Assembly: GCA_002305165.1 (NCBI GenBank)
Contig: DBQI01000014.1
Location: 1 to 64,000, forward strand
From: Armatimonadetes bacterium UBA1398
GTDB lineage: Bacteria > Armatimonadota > Zipacnadia > UBA1398
Reading direction: 5' to 3'
DNA length: 64,000 nt
The first letter of the stretch is position 1, and each line of letters begins with the position of its first letter. The position numbers were made by a program, and so were the translations under genes. The notes under the pieces are model-generated. The model had not been told where the DNA came from. It ran no database searches and saw only the letters and a program-made list of their open reading frames with translations. Below, piece after piece: positions 15,612 through 23,318 of this stretch.

Positions 15612-17291
15612 ACGAACCGCACACGAGGCCTATTCTGGATTGTTCTGGGTCTTGCCTGCCTAGGCCCCTCGGTGGCAGCGGCAGACGAGCTTTTGCTCGA
15701 TCCCACCTTCGAGACGCTATCCAGCCCGGAACCCGCCTGGATAGCGTCGGACTCGGCACGAGTGGAGGCCGAGGGTGGCGTGTTGCACGTCCGCTCCGGA
15801 GGCGGCTTCCTTCTTGTGTCTCAGGACGTGGATGTCCGAGGGCTGGGACGGAGCCGGCTCCTGGAGTGGTCCTGCGACGTTGAACTGGTCCGACTTGCCT
15901 CCGGCCGCGGCGCGTGGATCTCGCTTCAGTTCTCCGACGCGCACGAGCGCCGCCTGGGCACCCGCACGAGCGACATTCTGGCCATGCCGCACATCCCTCT
16001 GCGCCTCGTCGCAAGGACACTGGTACCGGAAGGGACTCGGCGGGCGTCCGTCGTTCTGGTCACCCACGGGGACACCGAGGCCGTCTTTCAGTCGCCGGCC
16101 GCGGAGCTGCGCGAATCGCCGGCCCCCCCTGTGTGGGAGGGCGCTGGGCCTGTGGTCCTCACCGAGGGGCCGAGCGTGCCCGGCCGGTGGCTCGGCCTGG
16201 GCCTCTCTGTTGACGCTGCCGGTATGGAGGCTGGTCGCGTTCGGATGGCCACCCCCAGGGTGCTCCGTGCTCTCGTCCCTTGGAGCATCCTTTCCACGAG
16301 TGGCCCGCCGGATCTCGCGGCGCTCGGTCCGATGGTCACGGCCATCTCCAAGATGGCCCCAGGGGAGCGGCACGTGATCCTGGTACCCTCCGGGGGCGAT
16401 GCAAGCCATTACACCGACCCGCTGCGCGCCGCCGCGGCTCTCCGATTCCTGGTCGACGCTGTCCGCCAGGAGCTAGATACGAGGGGAGAGGGCGCCGAGA
16501 TCCGCTGGTACGTGAGCCCGGCGACACGGCCGGATGCCCTTCAGCATCTCGATCTGATGCACTATCGGGACTGTATTGAGGAGTTGGCTCCCATCCTCCC
16601 CGCCGATGTGCCGCTGGCCGGTCCCTTCGAGTCGGCAGGCAGCCTGTGGACGGAGTCGTTGAGGGAGGTCTTCCTTGCCCGAGGCAGCTTGCTGGCATCG
16701 GATGTCACCATACCGAGGAGGGATCTGGCGCTCGCGCCAGCGGACCTGGAGAGCCGGGCTCTGTCAGGCGTGGAACTGTGTGTCGTTGACGTGACCACCG
16801 ATCATCCCGACGCGGCTCCCTATCTGGGCTCCCCGCGCAACCACCTCGACGCGTTCGCGGTGCTGTTCGCCGCCGCGCGTGCCGGCATCCGCATCCCCAT
16901 GCTGGCCCACTCGTTGACGCCGCCCGCCTCTGTGGTAACGCCGCTGTTCCGCGCCGCGCGCGCGGGCCCCGTGGCCGCGACACTGGCCTTGCCCGAGGGC
17001 GCAGCCCTGTCGGGGCTCGTTGTCCGCGAGCCCGTGGAGAACATCGTCGCTTTACTGCTCCTCAATCAGGGGCTCGAAGCGCTCAGCGTGGACATTCAGG
17101 TCGATTTCGGAGCGACCGAGAGGCAACTCAAGCGCACCGAGATGCTCGAATCGTCCGGGCTCCAGGCTACGGAGTCCGAGGTTCGGGTACTGCAGGGCAA
17201 GCTTGCCGATGTCGTGCCTGGGTCGTCGCTCGTCATCTACGATACTCGGCTGCAGAGCGCTACCCCGGCGCCTGGCGGAGCGGCTCCTTGA
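15612..17291 (+). CDS. Secreted protein of unknown function, apparent ACG start
   Basis: About 559 aa. No ATG, GTG or TTG precedes the obvious signal sequence in frame. Instead ACG at 15612 lies 8 nt after AGGAG (15599-15603) and would open a clean signal peptide (xNRTRGLFWIVLGLACLGPS, cleavage after VAAA). The first conventional codon, GTG 15672, would remove the signal. The mature protein begins with a beta sandwich (LLLDPTFETLSSPEPAW, FLLVSQDVDVRGLGRSRLLE) like a carbohydrate-binding module. A possible barrel follows (HVILVPSGGDASHYTDPLRA, EIRWYVSPATRP), then a C-terminal sandwich. Glycosidase-like architecture is only a guess; the function is not assigned. Confidence 0.55.
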   Translation, partial: TNRTRGLFWIVLGLACLGPSVAAADELLLDPTFETLSSPEPAWIASDSARVEAEGGVLHVRSGGGFLLVSQDVDVRGLGRSRLLEWSCDVELVRLASGRGAWISLQFSDAHERRLGTRTSDILAMPHIPLRLVARTLVPEGTRRASVVLVTHGDTEAVFQSPAAELRESPAPPVWEGAGPVVLTEGPSVPGRWLGLGLSVDAAGMEAGRVRMATPRVLRALVPWSILSTSGPPDLAALGPMVTAISKMAPGERHVILVPSGGDASHYTDPLRAAAALRFLVDAVRQELDTRGEGAEIRWYVSPATRPDALQHLDLMHYRDCIEELAPILPADVPLAGPFESAGSLWTESLREVFLARGSLLASDVTIPRRDLALAPADLESRALSGVELCVVDVTTDHPDAAPYLGSPRNHLDAFAVLFAAARAGIRIPMLAHSLTPPASVVTPLFRAARAGPVAATLALPEGAALSGLVVREPVENIVALLLLNQGLEALSVDIQVDFGATERQLKRTEMLESSGLQATESEVRVLQGKLADVVPGSSLVIYDTRLQSATPAPGGAAP

Positions 17292-17316
17292 AACGCGCAC
17301 ATCTCTGGGGTATCAT
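17288..17316 (+). promoter_or_regulatory. Sigma-70-type promoter
   Basis: TTGAAA at 17288-17293 and TATCAT at 17311-17316 are separated by exactly 17 bp. The -35 overlaps the stop codon of the preceding gene. Transcription would begin near 17323 and reach the receiver-like gene at 17583 after about 260 nt of leader. Confidence 0.55.
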
Positions 17317-17322
17317 AATGTT

Positions 17323-17582
17323 GTGGGTGACGCGGGATCGGCAGGGTGATTCGGCTCACCCGCTGCGCATTCGTCCCAGAGGCTCCGTAGGCCGTCTAGC
17401 CCAGAGAGCCTCGTCCTGAGCCTTCGGCTGTGGCTGCCAGGCCATGCCGGAAGATCGAACCCGACGACTCGCTTACGGGGGCAGGCGGTCGGGGAGGGAG
17501 TGAACACGAGAGGGCTTCTCTTCCGTTCGCCGCAGCTGCACCACGTGAGGCCCAGAGAGGGACGTGGACTGGAGGGCTGCAG
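17323..17582 (+). other. Long, possibly structured 5' leader
   Basis: About 260 nt between the predicted transcription start and the receiver-like gene. It can form GGGTGA(17344-17349)/TCACCC(17356-17361) and GAGGCTC(17379-17385)/GAGCCTC(17406-17412). I match it to no known riboswitch. Short open frames in it look like chance. Confidence 0.3.
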
Positions 17583-17969
17583 ATGGGCGCGAAGGTTGTC
17601 GTCGTGGATAACTGCCCTACCCGAACGCGCCGAGCCGCAGAGCGCCTCGCCTCTCTTGGTTGCGAGGTTCGATGCGCCCAGTCCGGCTACGGCGCACTTC
17701 ACATCCTGCAGGGCTACAGACCTGACCTGGTTATCGTGAGCTGGTCTCTTGAGGATATGATGCTCCATGAGTTCGCGGAGCAGTGTAAACGTGTGAGCAG
17801 TGACTGTGTGCTCATGGTCTCGATCGACCGCGCGCAGCGCGCGCGTCCGAGGGGTCTGGACGACCCGTACATCGACGGTTGGCTCCCCCATGACGGCGGT
17901 GAGCATGTCTGGGTATCCGTGTTAGATCGGGCGCACAACAGCACGGAGGCATTGCCGTTTCAGGTGTAG
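17583..17969 (+). CDS. Degenerate response-regulator receiver domain, stand-alone
   Basis: 128 aa from ATG 17583, with GGAGGG upstream. The fold signature of a CheY-like receiver is present: VVVVDNCPTRTRRAAERLAS, LGCEVRCAQSGYGALHIL, YRPDLVIVSWSLEDMMLHEF, CVLMVSIDR. However, the phospho-acceptor Asp at the end of strand 3 is Ser53 (VIVS), the second acidic residue of strand 1 is Asn10 (VDN), and no conserved Lys is visible at strand 5. It therefore cannot be phosphorylated in the normal way and is a pseudo-receiver, perhaps acting by protein binding. No kinase or output domain is nearby. A strong terminator follows. Confidence 0.65.
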   Translation: MGAKVVVVDNCPTRTRRAAERLASLGCEVRCAQSGYGALHILQGYRPDLVIVSWSLEDMMLHEFAEQCKRVSSDCVLMVSIDRAQRARPRGLDDPYIDGWLPHDGGEHVWVSVLDRAHNSTEALPFQV

Positions 17970-18000
17970 CCACGGGGGCTGGAACCAGGCAAGCTAGGTA

Positions 18001-18030
18001 GAGGCGGCAGCGCTTGGGCGCTGCCGCCTC
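18001..18030. terminator. Perfect 13-bp hairpin after the pseudo-receiver gene
   Basis: Arm 18001-18013 (GAGGCGGCAGCGC) pairs fully with 18018-18030 across a TTGG tetraloop. No T-run follows. It lies 31 bp after the stop at 17969 and 21 bp before the next start. Confidence 0.65.
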
Positions 18031-18050
18031 GCGGTAGGGAACCGGAGCCT

Positions 18051-18683
18051 ATGGACTGCATGCCCCGCTTGCGTGACCTTTTCGGCCAGCGTCGCTATGC
18101 CCGGCTTCGGTCGGTCGAGTCGCTTGTGGACGAGCTCTGCGCCCATGGGTATTTGAGGTTCACACCCGAGGAGCGCCGAGCGGAAGCTCGGTGCCAGCTC
18201 ATCGAGAGCGCCTACGATGGCTACCTTGACACGCTGTGGGACGAGGATGGCATCTCTCTCGATCGGCGCGGCTACCCGGCTGATGCGGAGGACCTAGCCG
18301 ACGGAGGAGTCGGCAGAACCCTCCGCGCTATGCTCCCAGTGCTCCACGCCGAGGGCGTTCGACTGGAGTCCATCGAGGACGAACTCTCCGACACCGGCTA
18401 CCGCGTCCTCCTCGATGGAGTGGCCGCTCCGATCTATGACATCCCGGACAATGCGAGCCAGGATGTGTGGCTCGTCTCTCAGTGTCGGCTGGTTGGAATC
18501 GTGAACCACCTCCTGGAGGAGGCGGACTCCTCTGAGCGGGCGTTCGGTCTGTACTGCGGCGGGAACGACGGCAGGGTACTGCTGCTCTCCCGTGAGCTAC
18601 ACAGCCTACTCCTGGATCGCCGTCAGCACTTCGACGAAGACTGGTTGCCGCGTCTGTGCTGCGAGCGCGGCCCCAATCCGTAG
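18051..18683 (+). CDS. Hypothetical protein, 210 aa
   Basis: I do not recognise this protein. ATG 18051 is preceded by CGGAG; a second ATG lies three codons on. It is soluble, acidic and mostly helical at first (LRDLFGQRRYARLRSVESLV, YAHG-like DELCAHGYLRFTPEERRAEA), then a mixed segment (ESIEDELSDTGYRVLLDGVA, APIYDIPDNA). No signal peptide, membrane segment or catalytic motif. It overlaps the start of hypF by 28 bp, so it may be co-transcribed with hypFCD, but that gives no function. Confidence 0.6.
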   Translation: MDCMPRLRDLFGQRRYARLRSVESLVDELCAHGYLRFTPEERRAEARCQLIESAYDGYLDTLWDEDGISLDRRGYPADAEDLADGGVGRTLRAMLPVLHAEGVRLESIEDELSDTGYRVLLDGVAAPIYDIPDNASQDVWLVSQCRLVGIVNHLLEEADSSERAFGLYCGGNDGRVLLLSRELHSLLLDRRQHFDEDWLPRLCCERGPNP

Positions 18684-20965
18684 GGAAGGCCGTTGCGGGG
18701 TTGGTAGCGCGGCGAATCGAGGTCCAGGGGATCGTCCAAGGCGTTGGCTTCCGTCCCTTCGTCTATCGGCTGGCGACTCGAATGGGTCTGGCCGGCGAAG
18801 TGAGCAATCACACCGGCGGGGTGAGCATCCTGGTTCAGGGCCCCGAGGCCAAGGTGGAGGCCTTCGTCCGGGACCTGGCGGCGCAAGCGCCTCCCGCGTC
18901 CCGAGTCGACTCCGTGAGCGCCATCGCCGCCCCCGTTGAGGACCGCAGCGGCTTCGCCATCGTGCCCAGCGAGCGCACGGCGCAAGGGGTGATCCGTGTC
19001 TCTCCTGACATCGCAGTCTGCGCCGACTGCCTGGCGGAGATGCTCGACCCACTCGACCGACGCCACGGGCACCCGTTCATCAACTGCACGAATTGCGGGC
19101 CTCGCTTCACGATCGTGAACGGGGTCCCCTACGACCGCCCCCGCACCTCGATGTCGCCCTTCCCCATGTGCGCTCGATGCCAGGCGGAGTATGAGAACGT
19201 CGCGGACCGCCGCTTCCATGCCCAACCCGTCGCCTGTGTGGAGTGTGGACCGCGCCTCTCCTATCATCCAGGACCGTGTGACGACCCGCTGGGGGCCGCT
19301 CGCGCAGAGCTAGACGGGGGGCGCATCGTCGCCATCAAGGGCATCGGCGGCTTCCACCTGGCATGTGACGCCCACTCAGCCCCAGCGGTCGCTCGCCTCA
19401 GGCGGCGCAAGGGACGCGAGCTCAAACCCCTTGCGGCCATGTTCGCTAGCCTGGCCGCGGCCCGCCGCTATGCCCACATACCCGAGGATGCCGCGCGGCT
19501 CCTCAGTGGCCCGCAGGCGCCGATTGTGCTGCTGCCGCGACGGGGCAACGGTCTCGCGCCCGGGGTAGCGCCGGACACTGACTCCATCGGCGTCCTCCTG
19601 CCGTATGCCCCTGTGCATGTGCTGCTCTTCAACGGGCTGATCACCGACGCGTTGATCATGACCAGCGGCAACCTGGCCGATGAGCCTATCTGCACCGACA
19701 ACGGCGAAGCCATCGCGCGGTTAGGTTCCGTTGCTGACGGCTTCCTGCTTCATGACCGCGAGATCGTGACCGGGTGCGACGATTCGGTCATCCGGTGGAC
19801 TCCATCGGGTCCTATCTTCCTGCGCCGCTCTCGCGGTTACGTGCCCTACCCCATCGCTCTGCCGGATTCCGTGGAACCCATCCTGGCGGTGGGCGGGGAT
19901 CTGAAGAACACCTTCTGCCTCACCCGAGGACAGGACGCATACGCGAGTCAGCACATCGGCGATTTGGACGACGAGCGCGTCCTAGGCTACTTCGAGCAAC
20001 AGGTCCAGCACCTCCAGGAGCTGGTGGAGACCGAACCCGTGGCCCTCGCCTGCGACCTGCACCCGGATTACCTCTCGACCCGCTGGGCGGAGGGTTACGC
20101 GACAGCCAAGGGCCTGCCCCTGATCCGAGTTCAGCATCACTATGCCCACGCGGCGGCGGTGGTTGCGGAGCACGGCGTCCGCGAGCCCGTCGTAGCGATC
20201 ATTGCCGATGGCACCGGGCTAGGCATCGATGGCGCCGTGTGGGGTTGCGAGCTACTCCTCGTGGACGGCCCCCGTTGGCGGCGGCTTGGCCATCTGCAGA
20301 CGATCCGACTTCCTGGAGGCGACATGGCGGCCCGTGAGGCCTGGAGGCCGTGCTTCGCCTGGCTCAACTATACCCTGGGGGATCTGGACGAGGACGCTCT
20401 GCCCGAGCATCTGCGGAACAGGCTCGTGACGTGGCCGGTGCTTCTTGCAGCCATGACGGCGGGGATCAACTCCCCGATTGCCTCCAGCGCGGGCCGGCTG
20501 TTCGACGCCGTCGCATGCCTCTTGGGTGTAGCTGATGGGAACGCCTATGAGGGGCAGGCGCCGATGCGCCTGGAGATGTCTGCGGAGGACTCGGACTACC
20601 CACTGCAGTGGAGCATAAGGGACGGCGATCCACTGGTCCTCGATCCCCAACCAGCGCTAGTGGGGCTGCTGCGCGGCCTGGAAGGAGGTCACTCGATCGC
20701 GAGCCTCGCCGGAGCCTTCCACCGCTCATTCGCCGAGGCTCTCGTCGGCGCGGCCAAGCGCCTCTGCGCCACGCACCGGCTGGGAACAGTTGTGATCTCG
20801 GGCGGCGCCTTCCAGAATGCGCGGATGCTGGCAGGCGTCAGCGAAGGTCTCAAGCGAGAGGGACTGACTCCCCTCTGGCCAACTCAGTCTCCGCCAGGGG
20901 ACGGCGGGCTAGCGCTGGGCCAGGCTGTGGCCGCATCGTGGATCCGGGCTTCCCTAACAGGCTAG
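18656..20965 (+). CDS. hypF: Carbamoyltransferase HypF
   Basis: About 769 aa from GTG 18656; TTG 18701 (LVARRIEVQG) is a reasonable later start. HypF makes the thiocarbamate that becomes the CN- ligands of [NiFe] hydrogenase and hands it to HypE. Domains in order: acylphosphatase (GIVQGVGFRPFVYRLA), two zinc fingers (CADCLAEM...CTNCGPRF and CARCQAEY...CVECGPRL), a YrdC-like domain (GRIVAIKGIGGFHLACDA, LIMTSGNLADEP) and a Kae1/carbamoyltransferase domain (VQHHYAHAAAV, DGTGLGIDGAVWGCELL, ISGGAFQNARML). All domains are intact. hypC and hypD follow at once; hypA and hypB are 31 kb away, and hypE is not in the window. Confidence 0.95.
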   Translation: MLRARPQSVGKAVAGLVARRIEVQGIVQGVGFRPFVYRLATRMGLAGEVSNHTGGVSILVQGPEAKVEAFVRDLAAQAPPASRVDSVSAIAAPVEDRSGFAIVPSERTAQGVIRVSPDIAVCADCLAEMLDPLDRRHGHPFINCTNCGPRFTIVNGVPYDRPRTSMSPFPMCARCQAEYENVADRRFHAQPVACVECGPRLSYHPGPCDDPLGAARAELDGGRIVAIKGIGGFHLACDAHSAPAVARLRRRKGRELKPLAAMFASLAAARRYAHIPEDAARLLSGPQAPIVLLPRRGNGLAPGVAPDTDSIGVLLPYAPVHVLLFNGLITDALIMTSGNLADEPICTDNGEAIARLGSVADGFLLHDREIVTGCDDSVIRWTPSGPIFLRRSRGYVPYPIALPDSVEPILAVGGDLKNTFCLTRGQDAYASQHIGDLDDERVLGYFEQQVQHLQELVETEPVALACDLHPDYLSTRWAEGYATAKGLPLIRVQHHYAHAAAVVAEHGVREPVVAIIADGTGLGIDGAVWGCELLLVDGPRWRRLGHLQTIRLPGGDMAAREAWRPCFAWLNYTLGDLDEDALPEHLRNRLVTWPVLLAAMTAGINSPIASSAGRLFDAVACLLGVADGNAYEGQAPMRLEMSAEDSDYPLQWSIRDGDPLVLDPQPALVGLLRGLEGGHSIASLAGAFHRSFAEALVGAAKRLCATHRLGTVVISGGAFQNARMLAGVSEGLKREGLTPLWPTQSPPGDGGLALGQAVAASWIRASLTG

Positions 20966-20981
20966 GGTGAGGAGTAGAGCC

Positions 20982-21245
20982 ATGTGTATCGCGATCCCGT
21001 GCCGTCTCGTAACGGTCGAGGACCTCTGGGGTGAGGTGGAGATCGGCGAGTCACGGATGAAGGTGCGGTTGGACCTGCTTGAGGAGCCCGTGCCTGGCGA
21101 GTGGGTTCTGGTACATGCCGGCTTCGCCATAGAGCGTCTGGACGAAGGCGAGGCGCTGGAGACGCTAGCCTTCGTGCGTGAGGCCGCCCGAGCAGCATTG
21201 GCGGCCGAAGGCACTGGCGAGACTGACGTCGATGATGGACGCTAG
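20982..21245 (+). CDS. hypC: Hydrogenase assembly chaperone HypC
   Basis: 87 aa starting MCIAIPCRLVTVEDLWGEVE; the essential Cys2 of HypC is present. ATG 20982 lies after GGAGTAGAG, 16 bp from the hypF stop. HypC binds HypD and the immature large subunit and carries the Fe(CN)2CO precursor. The SH3-like barrel features are present (EPVPGEWVLVHAGFAIERLD), followed by a helical tail. The stop overlaps the start of hypD, indicating coupling. Confidence 0.93.
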   Translation: MCIAIPCRLVTVEDLWGEVEIGESRMKVRLDLLEEPVPGEWVLVHAGFAIERLDEGEALETLAFVREAARAALAAEGTGETDVDDGR

Positions 21246-22314
21246 CGCACTGCGCGATGCGGGCCTGGGCCGCACGATCGCCGAGGACATCGCCCGCTTA
21301 TCTCGACAGCCTCTGAAGCTGATGGAGGTATGCGGGAGTCATTCCCACACCATCGTCCGGTACGGCATCCGTGAACTGCTTCCCCCGACGATCGAACTCG
21401 TCCCCGGCCCCGGTTGCCCGGTGTGCGTGGCGCCCCAGGAGGAGATCGACCTGGCGATCGACCTGGCCCGCCGACCCGAGGTCGTGGTGACTACCTTCGG
21501 TGACCTGGTTCGGGTGCCTGGCACCAACGGAAGCATGGCAGAGGTCAGGGCTGAGGGAGGTGATGTGCGCATCGTCCTGTCGCCCATGGATGCGCTGGAG
21601 ACCGCGAGGCGGGAACCGGAGCGACTGGTCGTGTTCGTCGCCATCGGCTTCGAGACGACCGCGCCAGGAGTGGCCGCGACGCTGCGGGCTGCCGCTGACG
21701 ATGGGGTCACCAACCTCGCGCTGCTGATTGCCCACAAGACGATGCCCGCGCCAATGAGGGCCCTGGTGGCGGGAGGCGAGTGCGGTGTGCAGGGGTTCAT
21801 CTGTCCAGGTCATGTCAGCGCGATCATCGGTTCTGAGGCCTATCGATTCCTCGCCGATGACTACGGTGTGGCCTGCGCGGTTGCCGGCTTCGAGCCTCTC
21901 GATGTCCTCCTGGCGGTTCGCGGCCTAGTGATCCAGCACGAGGCCGGCAAGCCTACCGTGGATGTCGAGTACGCTCGCGCCGTGCGGCCTGATGGGAATC
22001 AGCGCGCCCTATCCGTGCTCCTGGAGGTATTCGAGCCCGTCGATGCGCGCTGGAGAGGTCTGGGAGAGATCCCGGACAGCGGGCTGCGGCTTCGGGCTCC
22101 TTACGCCGAGTTCGACGTGGAATCCCGACTCGGGATCCAGCGCATCCCCGCGGATCCCCACCCTGCCTGTCGGTGTGGGGACATCCTGCGGGGCGTCCTG
22201 GCGCCTCCCAAGTGCCCAGCTTTCGGCCGGACATGCACGCCCGACCGTCCTCTGGGGCCGTGCATGGTCTCCAGCGAGGGAGCGTGCGCGGCGGAATGGC
22301 AGTACAGGCCCTGA
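21232..22314 (+). CDS. hypD: Hydrogenase formation protein HypD
   Basis: About 360 aa; the start is ATG 21232 or the ATG right after it at 21235, both inside the end of hypC. HypD is the iron-sulfur scaffold on which Fe(CN)2CO is built. Signatures: MEVCGSHSHTIVRYGIREL, VPGPGCPVC, FGDLVRVPGTNGS, AIGFETTAPG, FICPGHVSAIIGSEAY and CAVAGFEPLDVL. The Cys-rich C-terminus (CRCGDILRGVLAPPKCPAFG, then TCTPDRPLGPCMVS) holds the [4Fe-4S] cluster. The usual thiol-active cysteines are all in place. Last gene of the hypFCD run; it converges on an E1-alpha gene 44 bp away. Confidence 0.94.
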   Translation: MMDASALRDAGLGRTIAEDIARLSRQPLKLMEVCGSHSHTIVRYGIRELLPPTIELVPGPGCPVCVAPQEEIDLAIDLARRPEVVVTTFGDLVRVPGTNGSMAEVRAEGGDVRIVLSPMDALETARREPERLVVFVAIGFETTAPGVAATLRAAADDGVTNLALLIAHKTMPAPMRALVAGGECGVQGFICPGHVSAIIGSEAYRFLADDYGVACAVAGFEPLDVLLAVRGLVIQHEAGKPTVDVEYARAVRPDGNQRALSVLLEVFEPVDARWRGLGEIPDSGLRLRAPYAEFDVESRLGIQRIPADPHPACRCGDILRGVLAPPKCPAFGRTCTPDRPLGPCMVSSEGACAAEWQYRP

Positions 22315-22358
22315 CCGACTGCGTTCGGGGTCACTGCTGCCCCTCGACGAAGCCCGGC

Positions 22359-23318
22359 CTACGGTGCATAGACCTTGGCACTCGGATCGCCTTCGGGCAA
22401 GGGGCTGGCCTGGGCGAACTCCACTGCCTCCGAGATCAGGTTCCTGGCGTCCTCCTCGACTGCAGCGAGTTCACTCTCCGAGGCGTGGCCCTGCTCCAGG
22501 AGTAGGGCGCGGAAGCGCAGGATCGGGTCGCGACGGCGAGCGGCGGCTTCCTCCTCCTCCGTCCGATACTCCCGCTTGTCTGACTTGGAGTGACCAAGGA
22601 ACCGGTAGGTCCGGCAATCGATGAGGGTTGGGCCCTCCCCGCCCCTGGCCCGAGCTGCCGCCGTGGCGACAGCGTCACGCACCGCCAACAGATCATTCCC
22701 GTCGACCTCGACGCCCGGCATGCCGTAGGCCGCGGCGCGTTCGGCAATGGATGACACGGCGGAATGGCTCCGCAGCGGCGTTGACATGGCATATAGGTTG
22801 TTTTCGCAGAAGTAGACGATGGGCAGCGTCCAGAGCGACCCCATGTTCAGGGCCTCGTGGAAGGCGCCCTGCGCCGTGGCGCCGTCACCGAAGAAGGAGA
22901 CGACCACGCGCCCTGTGTTCTGCAGCTTCGCGGACAGGGCTGCGCCCGTAGCCACTGGGATGCCGCCGCCCGTTATGCCGTTGGAGCCCAGGAAACCTAT
23001 GTCCCATCCGGCCATGTGCTGACTGCCGCCGCGACCGCCCGCGTAGCCGGTGGCTCGCCCGAAGAGCTCGGCCATCACCCGCCTGGGGTCTCCGCCCTTC
23101 GCGAGGAAGTGGCCGTGCCCGCGGTGCGTCGAGTTGATCTGATCATCAGCGCGGAGAGCCGCACATGCGCCTACTGCGGCCGCTTCCTGGCCCACGCACA
23201 AGTGGCAGGTTCCTCGAATGAGGCTCCGCCCGAAGAGGTCGTCGAGCGCCTCCTCGAAGTGCCGGATCACCCACATCGCGCGGAGGTAGCCCAGTAGCAC
23301 GGACGGCTGCTCGCTCAT
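22359..23318 (-). CDS. TPP-dependent dehydrogenase E1 component, alpha subunit (orphan)
   Basis: 319 aa. ATG 23318 overlaps the stop of the upstream ketosynthase-like gene (ATGA) and has AGGAGG inside it. E1-alpha features: GTCHLCVGQEAAAVG, STHRGHGHFLAKGG, GGRGGSQHM, the TPP motif VSFFGDGATAQGAFHEALNM ending with PIVYFCENNLYAMSTP, then DCRTYRFLGHSKSDKREYRT. It resembles AcoA/PdhA of pyruvate, acetoin or branched-chain 2-oxoacid dehydrogenases. The E1-beta, E2 and E3 partners usually next to it are missing here, so the substrate is open. Partners may be elsewhere, or it may act with the ketosynthase-like protein. Confidence 0.88.
   Translation of the reverse strand: MSEQPSVLLGYLRAMWVIRHFEEALDDLFGRSLIRGTCHLCVGQEAAAVGACAALRADDQINSTHRGHGHFLAKGGDPRRVMAELFGRATGYAGGRGGSQHMAGWDIGFLGSNGITGGGIPVATGAALSAKLQNTGRVVVSFFGDGATAQGAFHEALNMGSLWTLPIVYFCENNLYAMSTPLRSHSAVSSIAERAAAYGMPGVEVDGNDLLAVRDAVATAAARARGGEGPTLIDCRTYRFLGHSKSDKREYRTEEEEAAARRRDPILRFRALLLEQGHASESELAAVEEDARNLISEAVEFAQASPLPEGDPSAKVYAP

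Noticed and set aside
17453..17462. T-loop-like GGGTTCGATC on the minus strand, possible tRNA
   Set aside because: The flanking bases do not pair into a T-stem or an acceptor stem, and no anticodon arm is found.
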